Part shown: positions 34,022-46,799 of the stretch, piece after piece | Numbering within the stretch: the stretch's first letter is position 1 | Layout of the letters: the number at the start of each line of letters is the position of its first letter | NCBI GenBank assembly: GCA_037976565.1 | Contig: CP137681.1 | Coordinates: 29,257,127-29,321,126 of the forward strand | Reading direction: 5' to 3' | Length of the DNA: 64,000 bases | Source of the DNA: Mesocentrotus franciscanus | Lineage: Eukaryota; Echinodermata; Echinoidea; Camarodonta; Strongylocentrotidae | Translations under genes and position numbers: made by a program | The notes under the pieces: generated by a model | Told to the model about the DNA's origin: nothing | Seen by the model: only the letters and a program-made list of their open reading frames with translations | Databases searched by the model: none

Positions 34022-34115
34022 TGATAATTTCCAAAGCTCTTTGGAAGCGCATAGAGAAGTTATAATGTGATATGCGCTATACAAGAACCGAATATTATTA
34101 TTATTATTATTATTA
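34022..34115 (+). mobile_element. SINE-A 3' tail fragment with (ATT)n
   Basis: It shares CTCTTTGGAAGCGCATAG, TATAATGTGATATGC and ATACAAGAA with the 3' end of SINE-A at 38,012-38,282 and ends in ATT repeats. Confidence 0.8.
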
Positions 34116-34192
34116 ACATACAGAGGAGAGGAACTTGATTGTAAGTCAGGCGACTGCATGGTGGTGGGACGTTGTTTGATAGAGAGCGCTTG

Positions 34193-34308
34193 TTATATCG
34201 TGTAGTCAAACTCCAAGTCTGCATCCTTGAGTTTGTCAGGTAAGAGTTTGTTCATCTTGTCATTCATGTGGACGGTGAAGTAGTACCTCCAGAATCCAAC
34301 GCGATCCT
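34193..34308 (-). CDS. Cytosolic sulfotransferase, last exon
   Basis: The exon encodes 38 codons, ending in the TAA read at 34,195-34,193 on the minus strand. It contains 'VGFWRYYFTVHMNDKMNKLL', the C-terminal sulfotransferase signature (usual form G-D-W-K-N-x-F-T, then an N-E-x-F-D-like helix), and ends 'LEFDYTI', like the 'LxFxxEI' end of SULT proteins. The acceptor is TTTGCAG, and the exon starts with two bases of a split codon, matching the phase-1 donor of the exon at 56,829. The central Asp of G-D-W is Phe here. The segment usually lying between the exon at 56,829 and this one (F-E-x-M-K-x-N-P-like) was not found, so an additional exon may be hidden in the ~22.5-kb gap. Confidence 0.75.
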
Positions 34309-34414
34309 CTGCAAACAAACCAAAAATTGAAACCGGTAGATGATTAAAATGAAAAACTGTAAAATGAGTATGTTGATGATGTGATTTTATCTTTTGTATG
34401 ATGGAGAGAGTGAG

Positions 34415-34424
34415 ACACACACAT

Positions 34425-34455
<31 letters not shown>

Positions 34456-34531
34456 GAGAGAGAGAGAGAAAGAGAGAGAGGGATAGAGGGAGAGAGAGAG
34501 AAAGAGAGAGAGAGGGAGAGAGAGAGAGAGA
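34415..34531. repeat. (GA)n microsatellite
   Basis: Nearly pure AG dinucleotides with GGGA interruptions, ~100 bp inside the sulfotransferase intron. Confidence 0.95.
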
Positions 34532-34558
34532 ATTAACATGTAATTGTGGAACAATGAA

Positions 34559-34662
34559 TGTGTAAAAGTGAACCACTTTTGTACGCGTTCCTATTGGTTC
34601 ACTTTTACAAGCGCTGATTCTGCCGATGTTTCACTTTTACACTTGTAAAAGTGAAACAAATA
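34559..34662. repeat. Repeated inverted GTAAAAGTGAA motif
   Basis: TGTAAAAGTGAACC at 34,560 is inverted at ~34,597 (GGTTCACTTTTACA). A second pair, GTTTCACTTTTAC and GTAAAAGTGAAAC, forms a compact 30-bp hairpin at 34,632-34,661. Confidence 0.8.
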
Positions 34663-34669
34663 TGAGGTG

Positions 34670-35795
34670 GAGCGCCATCGTAGTATATACGCACGCCGAA
34701 CATTATTATTTTTATTTCTTAATTCCTTCATTCTATTTGATTATTTCAATTCGGAAGTGTCTCAAATAATTTTCAAAAATTAAAGTAATAATTTAGAATT
34801 AACTCCTTCTTGTGTTTTATGATTTTGAATCATTTAAAGACAAATATGATGTATTTGACTCTTGAATGTACGAATTTATCGAAAGCTACGCTGTCAACGA
34901 TCAACCCAAGTCGACGTACGCAATCTATTGGTGGTCCTGAAAAGGTAGCATAAATTTCCGTTTTTTTTATCATTCTGATTAGTTAAGTAATCTTATTTTG
35001 CTTCCGTATTAAGAAAAAGTATGTATGTAATAAGTTTTAATTGCCGATGAATTCAGCAATTCAAACTGAAGCCATGATCAGACAAACGAACGGAACCGGT
35101 CAACCAAGCAAGGAAAGTTTTCATTTTCAGCATCCAGCGCTAGCGGGGAGCGCGCCTAGGCCGAAGCCTAAGGCGACATCGTACCGTTGATGACCGTCAC
35201 CGGCGCGGCCTCGGCCGTGTTGTTAAATAAGAATGATCATGATGAATGTTAGACTTGGAGCCGTTAATATTTCTAGGTGTACCTTTAAAGGCAGGGTATA
35301 ACATAAGGCTAACATGATAAGATGTCAGACACTACCTAACTTCCACTTCCACTGTAAAATAAAGTTTAGTGTTGTAGATCTAGTCTAGATCTAGCTACAG
35401 AGCTCAAAGTCTAGACCCTAGAAAGGCTAGATCTATGCACATTTCATCTAAACTTGACTTTACTAGTTTTACCTGGTTTTGAATAATTAATTGGGAAAAT
35501 AGACCTATACCTCAAACAAATGTCAATAACAGTTGAAACACATTTTCATGTCTAGTATATTGTCAATTATTGATGCCAGTATTAATTTGTTCTTAAGGCT
35601 AAGGCTATACGTAGGGTCTAATTGTGATAATTAATGCAAATTTTAAAGTTTATTGATGAGAATTTCAACATGATTTCAAGCTAATGATCATAGAGTCTAT
35701 ATTTGTCCAGGGAGTAGTTGTCCAGATACGAAATCAATATTGTTTGTATACAGAGCGCATGTTTGCTCTCCATATGAATATTATGATATATACTT
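34670..35795. other. Unassigned intronic DNA
   Basis: No exon or element is recognised on either strand. A GC-richer patch lies at 35,130-35,220. Confidence 0.4.
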
Positions 35796-35801
35796 AATTA
35801 A

Positions 35802-36177
35802 AGGCATCGTTTAACAATGTTAAATCTGAGATGCATGGCCCTACGTGTTATCAGTGTCTGTGATATGGTGTAATATTGAAGCCCTAAACAAATTGCGCTT
35901 CAAAACTATCATGAAGTGCCTCAAAAAAGTAAAAATCTTTGAGTGACCGGTTTTACCATACTCATTTTCCCAATAGACTGTAGTGTTATAAAAACCGTTA
36001 GGAAAACGAAAAATGAAATTTCGATTTCCAATCATAAATATCTTGATAATCAGACAGGCGATCGGCTTGTAAAAGTCATGGGATTCCTGACTGACCTAAA
36101 GGTTTATAATTATGATTGCAGCATGAGCTAAATCCAGGATTTTGTTTCAGAATCTGAGGCAACGTTACCGAGTCACT
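35802..36177 (+). mobile_element. TTAA-type TIR element family 2, copy 2 (complete)
   Basis: TTAA flanks it (35,798-35,801 and 36,178-36,181). The left end is AGGCATCGTTTAACAATG; the right end, on the other strand, begins AGTGACTCGG. It matches 8,798-9,185 along its length. Both the short plus and minus open frames inside are by-products. Confidence 0.75.
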
Positions 36178-36184
36178 TTAAATA

Positions 36185-37445
36185 AATCCCAAAATAAATA
36201 AATGACAAAATCGGCCACAAATCACAAGTTCAAAATGTGGGGGTCGGCCTCTCTTTAAAAGAAGTAACATGTCGGTTTGCATCATAGTCATACAGTATTC
36301 TTCCTAGAAATGTTCTCATAATACAATGTATTGCCTATTGGCAATGTTATAATAACCAAGTTTATTATCATCTGCTTTGATCTTTAAATACGAGATATAC
36401 ATGTAGAATTGTAGATATACTTTTTTTTCATTCAGAGTAGATGCAGACACATTCCTCGCTCTATATACATGTAGATTTCACATACCGGTATACTGTTTTG
36501 ATCTGAAGTAGATATTGATACACTGTACTATATAGTTATAATATTTTGTAGTTATAATACTGATTGTATACCGGTAGTACTTTTTTTAGTAGATAAGAAT
36601 ATATTGAATTGATCTATAGTGGATGCAGATATACTATTTTCATATATAATAGATGTAAGTTAGATGTTTATATTCATTTATTGTTCTATGGATGTAGGTA
36701 TAATGCTTTGATCTGTAGTAGATGTAGATATACTATTTTGATATATTTAGCTCTGTTTTGATTTTCAGATAGAAGGTAGCACAGCTATTGAGGTTCTGTT
36801 TGGGGATGCATGATGGAGATGGTGGTAACTGGTAAGAAAAGTGTTGCTGATTTAATTTACTTTTTTTCAATTTAATTCTTTTTGTGTGAATAATTGAGTG
36901 TCCAAACCACACATATTTATGTTTTCCTAATTCAATATTGAAATTTAAAAGGTATTTATTGACACAGGGCTGTATTTCATTAGAATTTTTTGTTAAAATA
37001 CTTGATATAAATACATTAATAGCAAATTACAGTCATAATTACTCATTCAATATTAGAATATTATTAGAGAAAGGAATCAATAATTATAAAATGGAAAAAA
37101 ATAATTAATTAGAGGCTGGATGGATACAAGAATAACAACAGAGGGGCTACGATAAGTGAACAAAATATGAGGTAGAACCAGTGAAGCATGAACAATTAAG
37201 GCTCATTCAAATATGATGCGGTAAACTGCAGCAAAACAACTCCCCCCTTTTTAAACGTGTATTAATGGCAACTGCACGTAACAAAGGTCCTACGCTTATT
37301 TACTGAGATCTGTGTTATAAGATAAAGAGAGTTGAAGCAGATTACGGTTCATGTCATTAAAAAAAAATGGCAGTATACTGCGGCATATTAGTGGACAAGG
37401 CTTAAGAAGGGATAATCACAATTATAAGAATAATAAGACAGTACC
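36185..37445. other. Unassigned intronic DNA with TAGATGTAGATAT words
   Basis: Between 36,410 and 36,745, phrases like GTAGATGCAGATATAC and TACTATTTTGATATA recur irregularly. No exon is recognised. Confidence 0.45.
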
Positions 37446-37449
37446 GGTA

Positions 37450-37822
37450 AGTAGGAATAAATTAATAATAACAATAATATTCTGCTTCTATATAGCGCTT
37501 AATACATCAACAATGTCTCTAAGTGCTTTACAGATATATTATTACCCCGGTCATCAGATTCAGGCTTGCCCGCACACAATGTATGCACATTCTCCACTCC
37601 CTGGGGAGCTTCCAGCCAGGTGTCATTTTACAGATGCTCTCAATGCTGAACAAACTACTTTCCCATCCTAACGGGTACCCATTTAACACCTGGGTGGAGA
37701 GTGGCAATTGTAGATTAATGTCTTGCCAAAGGACGTTAGTGTTGTGCCGAGATTTGAACCCCGTACCTTGTGATCTGTAGTCAGGTGATTTATCCACTAG
37801 ACTAATAACTCTACTGTCTATT
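37450..37822 (-). mobile_element. tRNA-derived SINE-B (reverse orientation)
   Basis: On the minus strand it begins with a tRNA-like head (AGTCTAGTGGATAAATCACC as A-box region, GGGGTTCAAATCTC as B box). A central segment shared with SINE-A follows (GTCCTTTGGCAAGACATTAA, CACCCAGGTG, AAATGGGTACC). Then come a distinct body and a 3' end TAAGCGCTATATAGAAGC with (ATT)n. Confidence 0.8.
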
Positions 37823-38011
37823 CCAACTGACATGACTGATGTAACTTGTATCTACATGTACCACTGGAAATGTATTTAAGAGTCTTTTCTGTCATTGCTA
37901 ATTTGTATAGATGATTTTATGCAATAGATTTAAAAGTTGAATGTGCAGATTTGACATGAGAAAATCAGACTCGATTTGGAATTAAAGTATAGGTTTATAT
38001 ACCATGTAGAG

Positions 38012-38282
38012 GTGCCGTGGTCGAGTGGATATGTCACGGGACTGTGGATCACAAGGTCGGCGGTTCGAGTCCTGCCACGGCACTAATGTCCTTTGGCAAG
38101 ACATTAATCTACATTTGCCACACTCGACCCAGGTGAGGTAAATGGGTACCTGGTAGGATTATTCCTTGAAATGCACTGCGCTGATAACGGCTGCCAGAGC
38201 TAAAGCTAGGGTAATAATTTCAAAACTCTTTGGAAGCGCATAGGGACGTTATATAATGTGATATGCCATATAGATACAAGAA
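38012..38282 (+). mobile_element. tRNA-derived SINE-A
   Basis: The head GTGCCGTGGTCGAGTGGA and GGTTCGAGTCC, closed by CACGGCAC, has a perfect 7-bp acceptor-like stem, but the T stem is poorly paired and 3' sequence follows directly. The central segment GTCCTTTGGCAAGACATTAA...ACCCAGGTGAGG...AAATGGGTACC is shared with SINE-B. The 3' end CTCTTTGGAAGCGCATAG recurs at 34,022. Confidence 0.8.
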
Positions 38283-38431
38283 TAGGTTTGCATTAAATTT
38301 CAGTATCTTTATTTTAATCATCGTAGAGAATTTTATATTCAGCTGTCAGAGATAGTATTAAAGTACCAACTTTTAAAGCACCATGTCATAATACCATAAC
38401 AATTTCTTTTGTTATAGCTCTTGTATATGAA

Positions 38432-39016
38432 AGGGCAATCCAACCTTTGAAATAAGTTCATTAATTTGTATTACAGCAGAAAAAGAAGGGAATGAGAATG
38501 GTGATAGAGTGAAATGTATTGGGCCAGTAATAAGAAAGTTATGAACGTTTGAAATATGAGATCACTAAGTCTATGAGAATCTCAAATTGGCAGTTTGGTG
38601 AATGGATTATGACATAGTCTTGGATAACTCTCTCATTTGTTCTGTACAAAAAAGTCACCAGTTTCTGTTTTTCTTGTAAGTGCCTTCTCCCTTTGGGCAA
38701 TATTCAAAATATATTATAGATAGCATAGTATTATAGGTCCTCTAAAGAGAATTGACCCTCCTGAGTCATAATTTGTTTTAATATTTGAATTTCAGTCATT
38801 TTGTGCGTTGGAACAAATGGAAAAGTTGTCCGCCCTACATCACAGAGACATTACAGATCCAGTCAATTTGGAAAGCCTATACCTATAGTGAGTATAACTT
38901 TAAAAAATGCATAACTTTCTCATTTTTTTTCTGATTTCATTCAAACTTCACCAGCCTACTTCTCTAATTGTTCTGCTCTCCTCTACAGTAGTTTGCTATT
39001 GAGATTGGATTACCCT
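38432..39016 (+). mobile_element. TTAA-type TIR element family 4, copy 1
   Basis: The left end AGGGCAATCCAACCTTTGAA and the right end (other strand) AGGGTAATCCAATCTC are inverted. TTAA is present on the right (39,017-39,020) and degraded to TGAA on the left. Relatives lie at 40,230 and 60,732. No coding sequence. Confidence 0.7.
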
Positions 39017-39019
39017 TTA

Positions 39020-40225
39020 ACTGCATTTAGGCATAGCCAGGGGACACAATGTGGCCATGCCTAGTAACCCTAATGCTAACCAAATTTTTGCACCAATTAT
39101 TTATTTTAGATTGATTTTAAATATGTGTATTCATATTTGAATAGGTTGACATAATTTTGTTGATTTGTACAATTACTAGTGATTACACTTTATTGTGAAT
39201 ATGTTCACTTTCCATGCTAATATATACCTTTTATCTAATGGTTCTGCCTCCAGCACGATGTAATATGTATTCTTAATTGCCTTTGTTTAAAGTATTTAGA
39301 CAAAATCTTTGATCATGCTATTTTATATTTTCTTATCAAATGCTGTGTTCGTGCTAAATTTACAGATGTACATTAGACTGTAACATATTTAAAAATTGTT
39401 ATTTCTTCTTTTTCTTGTAATTTTCTTTTCTTTATTTTTTAGCAGCAGATGAGATATTCATGATTAGTAATAATATATTTAATTTCTAATTTTTCTTCCT
39501 TTAAATCTCTTTGCAACACAGTACTTATGCCTGACCATTAAAGCCCAACCAGGAGTGAGTTAGAAGTGAACAGAGCAGGCCATACAAGGAAATGCCCTAT
39601 TCATATTTCTCCAGTTACCAGACGCAAACTGCCTGGAGGAGTTCATTGGGTATACATGTATCTGCTTTTTATTTACATCTGGGGACGGATCTTTACTGCT
39701 ACCATCTGTAAGAGGAAACTCATTTTTGAACCACGATCCATGGGAGTTGGTTGGTAGGCCAAGACAGAGAGCCAAACACAAGATAGACACTATATTGGTC
39801 TAGTTGGGGTAGAAACAAAGTGATACCAACCACTGTCAAAATATGCCAATTACAATCAAGGATCACATGGCCACAAACCTGCTTTAGAGGTCTTAGAGTT
39901 GGTGAGCTTGCATACTGCAGTGTAGATTGATAAAGGATGCTTGACAAGCATGAAGAGATGACACCGTGCAAGGTATATTTGGAACATGTGTTCTGTTTGT
40001 GCTACACCTCTACAATTATTTAATGAAATGCCCATTGCCAGGTGAATGATTCTTCTTGCAAAACTGAACAAGCTCCATCTCAACTCCTTCCAGACTTTGC
40101 TTTCCTCGTTGAAGGAATAATGAAGAGCATACCCCTCAAACATGGCTCTTTTGATCCCAATGATGCTCATTGATTTCCTGCTCATGGCTGCTGAGTTGAC
40201 TCACTGTATGTAGAACAAATTGGAC
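39020..40225. other. Unassigned intronic DNA
   Basis: Short frames occur on both strands but none resembles a sulfotransferase exon or a known domain. Confidence 0.4.
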
Positions 40226-40229
40226 TTAA

Positions 40230-40790
40230 AGGGCAAAACAACTTTTGTAATAAGTTCATTTGTATGTAAGCAGAAAATAAGATAAACAGAATGGCAAAAG
40301 TTTGAAATAAATCAGAATAATGATAAATTTTGTATGAATGTTTGAAAGATGAGATCACTAAAGCCATGTGAATCTCAAACTGACAATTTGGTCAGTGAAT
40401 TGTGACGTAGTTGCAGATAACTCTCCTGTTTGTCATACATGTATAACAAATATAATTAATTTCTCTTTTTCTCCTAAGTGCCTTCTCCCATGGGGCACTA
40501 CTAACAATATAATAAGGATAGCATATTATTATAGGTCCTGTAAGAAAAAAGACCCTCCTGATTGATACATTTTGAAGAAGAAAAAAAAAAGACACTTTAG
40601 TCATCTTGTGTGTTTAACAAATGGGCAAAGTTATCCAGTACCACATCACAATGACATGACCGATTCAGCCAATCTGAAGTGCCCATACGAATAGTGATTA
40701 CAACGTTCAATGAGTCATAACTGTCTTATTGAGTGTCTGAATTGTTCCAACTTTCTATGATTTTTCTGCATTCTTTTAGAGTGGTTGTCT
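40230..40790 (+). mobile_element. TTAA-type TIR element family 4, copy 2
   Basis: It follows TTAA at 40,226-40,229 and is colinear with 38,432-39,016 (ATGAGATCACTAA, TAACTCTCCTGTTTGTCAT, AAGTGCCTTCTCCC and TTATAGGTCCT blocks). The right end is diverged. Confidence 0.65.
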
Positions 40791-40797
40791 GTTAAAG

Positions 40798-41407
40798 GGA
40801 ATTAACCTCAAACTTCATGTTCATTTCAGTTTGTAGGCCATTTAAAACATTATCTGAAAAATATAAAACATCATACATTTGACGAAAGGGAGGATGTTAA
40901 CTCTTCTTCAGAATCCTCGGTCTTTCGTGGCTCTGAGAATTTTCAGAACGTTGCCATTGTGTTTGCGCACGGCCCGTTCTGTGACGTATCGCATGGATTC
41001 GACCGCTATTGCGTATGTACGTTTCCCTGCTGTAAACTGTAAAATGATCACTGCAGATCACATCGTTTTTCCTGTCGTACTTGTCCTTTTTGTCCAGAAA
41101 TTTCTCCACCTTCAGAGCTGCTACCTATAGCTTGAATATTTCACTGCTATTGTGTTGGTCTGGAAACCGATGAAACGGTTTCCCTTTTTTTCGAGGAACA
41201 ATTATTACAACCAAACACTTGGCAGTACACCATGTTTGACGTGTATACAAAAGGGTAGCTTCCTTGGGGAGCAGACGACGTCGTAAATATGTACTTGCAA
41301 GACGATATTATTTGGCCTACAGCAATGATTTTTATATCAAATGAAACATTGTTTTACTCTCATGTCATGTCATGGTAATGCGTTATAGTCGAGAGGTTAA
41401 TTCCCTT
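40798..41407. mobile_element. Possible TTAA-type element, family 5
   Basis: AGGGAATTAACCTC follows TTAA at 40,794-40,797, and its inverse GAGGTTAATTCCCT lies at 41,394-41,407, followed by TCAA instead of TTAA. Overlapping opposite-strand open frames inside (40,879-41,130) have no recognisable domain. Confidence 0.5.
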
Positions 41408-41409
41408 CA

Positions 41410-42048
41410 AGGTTGGATTTGGATAGGAAACTTGCACATTAATAACAATGTAGGGATTTGGACAGGAACCATGAATTTTTAAATTTCAATCATTTAGATT
41501 AAAATATGAAATTTATATTTTCTTCTTTTTTATACATGCAAGCTTACAGTTTCGTCAGTGTTTGAATGCAGCAATTGTTATTTGATTCATATAAAAGTTT
41601 TTAATGTATTCATTCAAAAAGCTAATGGAATTTCACTAGATTTAATAACTTAATGATCTACATGTGCGCAATATTTGAGGTGCAAGCGTACAGCTAAATC
41701 CTCATTTTTTAATATAAATAATCGGTAATGGTATTGTGCAATTCTTGGCGCTAAAGGATGATGTCCAGGCGAAACACAGGTGAACTTGTTCGTGAACATG
41801 CCAGGACAAGCCAATTCATATTTTTATTTATTCATATTTCATATACATGTATTCATTTGTTGAGTGTACCTTGAGATCAATTTCTAAATTTTCCAGTTAT
41901 GTTTTTCTATTTGAGATAAACTGTATTTGAATTTCCCATGTTGTAATTATTAAGGTTGACTAATGGATGATGGACTTCAGCTTAGCAATACACATGTACA
42001 TGTATCAGCACAATTTATTTTTCACTTTCTTCCTGGTTTAAAGGTACT
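41410..42048. other. Unassigned intronic DNA
   Basis: No exon or element is recognised. Confidence 0.4.
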
Positions 42049-42052
42049 ATGT

Positions 42053-42569
42053 CCCATTTGCAGGCCAAAAATGAAAAGGTTAAATTCCAACGGCATTTGA
42101 AAGATAATACTAATTAAGAACTTCCCTAAAAAAAAGGGGCTAGAAAATGTCTTTAAGTGGGAAAATAACAACTATTAGTTGTCGTATCGACTTAAGTGAT
42201 AGCAATACAGTAAGTAATAGTCTGATTTTCAGACCATTGTACCGAATGGTCGTACGTTTTGTGCTGCGCAAAGATTCAATCAGTTTAATTTTGGCCATTA
42301 CAAGAAGTGGGTTATTGATGTAGACAAATGCTCATGTACCCTTTACAGCTCATTTTATGTATGTTATTACCAAAGAAGAAGAAAAGCCAGTCAGTCACTC
42401 AATAGTGTCTGACAGTGAAGTCTAGCAAGTAAACGGGTTTCCTTGCATAATTTGAATATTAGGACACTGCTAACGTTTAAATTTCACAGATAGGACATAC
42501 ATGACATATTCATAATTCCTGCAAAGTTCTACAGAATTTGATGTTGGCTGCAAAAGGGACATAGTATCT
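42053..42569. mobile_element. TTAA-flanked TIR element, family 6
   Basis: TTAA lies on both sides (42,049-42,052 and 42,570-42,573). The ends are AGGTACTATGTCCCATTTGC on the left and AGATACTATGTCCCTTTTGC on the right (other strand). 517 bp, non-coding. Confidence 0.85.
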
Positions 42570-42574
42570 TTAAA

Positions 42575-44760
42575 TCTATACAAATTTATTTCAATAGTAT
42601 ATGGACTATTTATTACAAGATGATAGCTACTTTAGAACACTGATCAAAATGTATGTCAAATATAAGAGGGAGCTTGGAACATTGGTAATTATGTTATTAT
42701 ATGAGGCATATTATTATATGTGGTTAAAGATAATCATAGTTTACAAAGACTTACGACCAGGTTAATTATCTTGTTATATGTACATTCAAGTTCATTATGA
42801 TGGGCTTTCATTGTGGTCTACATGTTTTATCATATACATTGCTGCTCCTTAGCAGTCATGGATTTAAAGTTGAGTCAGAATACTTTATTGATCCCAACTT
42901 CCCATGATGTAACTTACCCAGTGAATTTAGACTATATTGCTAAATTTCTCGAAAAGGTAAACAGGTTTTTATGATTTGTACATGTGTATGCCAAAATTTA
43001 TTTTAAAAGCATTTCAAGATAAATATACAAATACATGTATTCATATAAAAGTGCATGTAACTCAGAATACCATCCGAAATGTGTATTTACTTCATTATAT
43101 TATCTTGTTATATCAATAGCTTTGTTTTTTCAGGAGTATGAGGGCTAAACTGCCTAAAAACATGAAGAAACAAATAACTGGGACCAACAAATTCACTTTT
43201 GTATATATATATGTGTATTTAATAACAGTGTAATTCATTATTAGGTTCAAATGCTATGTGATACCATTGTGTGTACATGTATATATCTATATACATACAG
43301 TGCCGTATTTGTGTATTTATTTTGAAGAGAGTCACAAAAGGTTTTGTGCATTTCTCAAATTTCTTTCATTGCATTGTGAATAATGCATGTAATAAAGCTC
43401 AAAGCTATGATCAAACTGAGGCATGTGGCTTGTCATTGTTCAAATCTCACCTGCCCAGGACAAAAAATTAAAATACATGTACTACTACTACTACACTGTA
43501 TGCAACACAACCCCTTTTGAAAAGTGGAGGAAGGGAAGTAGAAGAGAGAACACCTTTAAAAATATGGGAGAAAAAGAAATGGTTAAATAAAGAGGAAGAT
43601 GAGGAAGACAAATGAGAAATACATGAGATTAAAATTAATACATGCATAAAAATAAAGTGAAAAAGAGCGGCATATGGATTTAATATTTGTTGGTGGTTGT
43701 GTGTTTGTTAGGGGATGAGATGATGGGCTGTGAGTGCTGCTTTTGCAAGTAGTGTCGAGTGACGAAAACATTGGCTCTTTAAGTTAAATTAATTTCACAA
43801 GTAGATACAATGAATGACAGTCTAGTTTCAATCAATATTATCTTAATATTATCTTAATGACTTAAATTAATGACATTACACCTCAAAGGGTAAAGTTGAC
43901 ATTACACTTTCCAGCTAACAAATTTTGTATTGCCGAAGATTTGATCCCTCCTTTTCTCAAAAGTTTGAGCTAAATGGCTTATTTTTAGTATTTGATAGCA
44001 TGAATAGTTCAGCTGGGCATGTACCGAACAAATTTATTCTTGAGTGATGCAACAAAGAATTACCAACTCGTAGACAAAGGGGCAAAAAATTTCATATTCA
44101 GATTTCACTTTCAAATTAAATTTATTTACTATTTAAAAAAATAGCAAAAACATAAATAACATGACAAAAATATATATTTGATAATAAAGATGTTTCAGGG
44201 AAACATCAGGAAATAATGATTGAACTGTACTAACTTAATAATATAATCAATATATGAATCACAAGTTATGACCTTCATGATAATTGATTTATTTTTTTGT
44301 AGAAAATAGTGGGATATGTTAAAAAGCTAATTTTTACTGATGCTTGTTTATTACATGCATAAAAACTAACTTTAGGTAACGTATTAGTGGGTCATTGAAA
44401 ATGAACCAGGGCCACAATCACCACAGTCTTCCCTACATATCAAAGCATGCAATGTTACTATCATATATTATGATTAAATAATTATAATGTGAATATGTTA
44501 TGTTACCATTATTTTCTCTCACATACAAATACAGTACAAACACATTGTTAATATACATGTAAATATATTTGTTTTAACTTATCCCTAAAGAGACCGATTG
44601 ATTGATTGAAATTGAATGAATGGCCGCTAGGCAGCTGGATTAAGTTGGATATACATGCATCATGTAAAGCAATACAAGTTGGGGAAAAGAACAATACAAT
44701 CGGTTATTACATATTCATAATTTACAAGCATATCATAACAAATTTGTAGCAAAATAAACA
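42575..44760. other. Unassigned AT-rich intronic DNA
   Basis: Over 2 kb without a recognisable exon, RNA or TIR element. TACATGTA-type words are frequent. Confidence 0.4.
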
Positions 44761-44774
44761 TAGATTATTGCACC

Positions 44775-45020
44775 AAAAAGAAAGAGAGAGTAGAGAGAAA
44801 AGGAGAGAAAGAGAGAAGAAAGAGATATATACTTTGACAGAATGAGAAAGAAAAGCTAAGGCAACAAGGGAGAAACAATAGATAAAGGAAGAGAAAGAGA
44901 GTGATTACTATAGACAGGTAGAGACAAAAAGAAAAAGCAAGTAAGCAAGAGAGAGGGGAAGAGTGGCAAAGAGAGAGAGAAGACAGAGAAAGAGAGTAAT
45001 TGGTAGAAATATAGAGGGAG
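44775..45020. repeat. Degenerate GA-rich tract
   Basis: AGAGAGAAAG-type low complexity; the Ser/Leu/Phe-rich minus-strand frame over it is an artefact. Confidence 0.8.
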
Positions 45021-45024
45021 AGTG

Positions 45025-45755
45025 AAACAAAAAAGAAATATCCATACACTATATCAAAATGTAAAACAAAGTCATTTTCCAGTTGTAGTCCAAGAGAGGA
45101 TATTAAACAGTAAACAATTATACTGAAACTAATCATGGGAACATGTTAGATACAGTATATTGATATCAAAAGATAATAACCAAAACAAGCTATGGGATAT
45201 GTGAAGAATTTTTAATGTACGCCTCATTTTTCTATGAATTTTAACAAAAGTATGTATTAATTGACAAGCAATATGAGGCGCATTTTTGTCAATTTGATCT
45301 TTTAAGTTATCCCAACGACAGCAAAATACACTTATAAATAGCAAAAAAAAATCTATAAACATTATCTTCATTTTGTATCTAAACCTATAACAATGATTTT
45401 AAAATATTACAAAAGGTCAGTATGTGTGACATAAGTACCAACACTTTTGACAAGCACTATACATGGCTGGTCTTTGACCAGATATTAAGAAGAGGGAAAT
45501 AGAGAACAAACAAAAATTATTAGATGTAAAATCTTCCCTTTGATACTGTATTTATTGTGAGATATAAACACTCATCATTCTTTGAAATATATAATAAAAT
45601 GTGCTTTCTTCATTTTCAATTTATAACAACAGTGTACCATGCAATTGTTTATACTCTCAAGATATGTGTCTTAAGTGAGCATGAAACAATTTGTATTACA
45701 AAAAAAAGGTTTAATACCATGATTGAAATTTATTGGCAACATTTTCTGTTTAACA
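45025..45755. other. Unassigned AT-rich intronic DNA
   Basis: No exon or element recognised. Confidence 0.4.
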
Positions 45756-45767
45756 ATAACAATACCG

Positions 45768-45965
45768 GTAATAATAATAATAATAAGAATAATAATAATT
45801 ATAATAATAATTATGATAACAACAATAATAACAATTATACTCCTACTACTAATAATAATGCATGTACACATGTACATGTAATTGGATTTATATAGTGCAT
45901 TTCCACAGGATACAAGGATTGGATTTATAGTGCATTTCCACAGGATACAAGGCACTACCAAGTAC
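45768..45965. repeat. (AAT)n microsatellite and a duplicated SINE-like end
   Basis: AAT/AAC repeats (45,768-45,860) are followed by two tandem copies of a ~34-bp unit, GGATTTATAGTGCATTTCCA plus CAGGATACAAGG. The GGATTTATATAGTGC phrase resembles the 3' ends of the SINEs in this window. Confidence 0.7.
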
Positions 45966-46799
45966 CAAATATACTTTACCAATTTGAGTAAACATATTTA
46001 CATTTATTTGGGTGATGCTCTATTATCTGCTGATTATAAGGTGATTTTGGTAGGCAACAAGATCAGCATGCTTTTAGCTTCTGCTTATTAAATCCAATCC
46101 ATCTCTACACAAATGATGGATCAAAATTAGACCTTTGAGGGCTATTCAATTACACTGTACATGCACACCAAAAAAAATATCTTGAGAGAGTACAAATAAT
46201 CATTTCCTACACAGCTACATGTTATATTCTGAAGACCAAAGAAAATGTACCTGTATACTCTGCCAGTGGAACGTTATGTAATAACAAATTCCAAAATTCT
46301 AATTCGTAATTTTAAAATAGTGTTAAAATAGTGCAAAAGTGTATCCAAACTATACAATTATACCCATTTAAGAATTAATTGAGTAACAACAATCCAGCCA
46401 TTACTAGTTTTCCTAAGTACCACTGTGTTGTGACAAATATATCCAACTAGTCAGAGGGCTAAATAAGACCCTAGGTTACCAATGAATTTGTTCGTTTGTC
46501 TCATGAGAGAGATTAACTTAGCAAAAAGGCTGATAAATCAATCCATCCACAAGCTCGGCAACATTTTTAAGCTTGGAGGCATTTTAAAACTTGCCAAGCA
46601 AATCTTATCTAACAAGAGTAACCCTTCTGAATTATGGAAAGTTCTCAAGATTCTTACCCCTAACTCAACACATGGTGTACCCACTAGCTTAAACCTACAT
46701 GCTTGTTCTAAGACCGAACCTCTCATATTTGCCAATGCTTTCAATCAGTTCTTTGCATCAATTAGGAGTTAGGCTGCTTCCAAATACCCCTACGAGGGG

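Noticed and set aside
38012..38084. Functional tRNA gene
   Set aside because: The acceptor-like stem is good, but the T stem pairs poorly and the body and tail match dispersed SINE copies.
40879..41130. Overlapping opposite-strand open frames
   Set aside because: No recognisable domain, no splice support, and they lie inside a possible TTAA element.
45557..45895. 112-residue frame ending in poly-Asn
   Set aside because: The Asn run is the AAT/AAC microsatellite; no other feature supports a gene.
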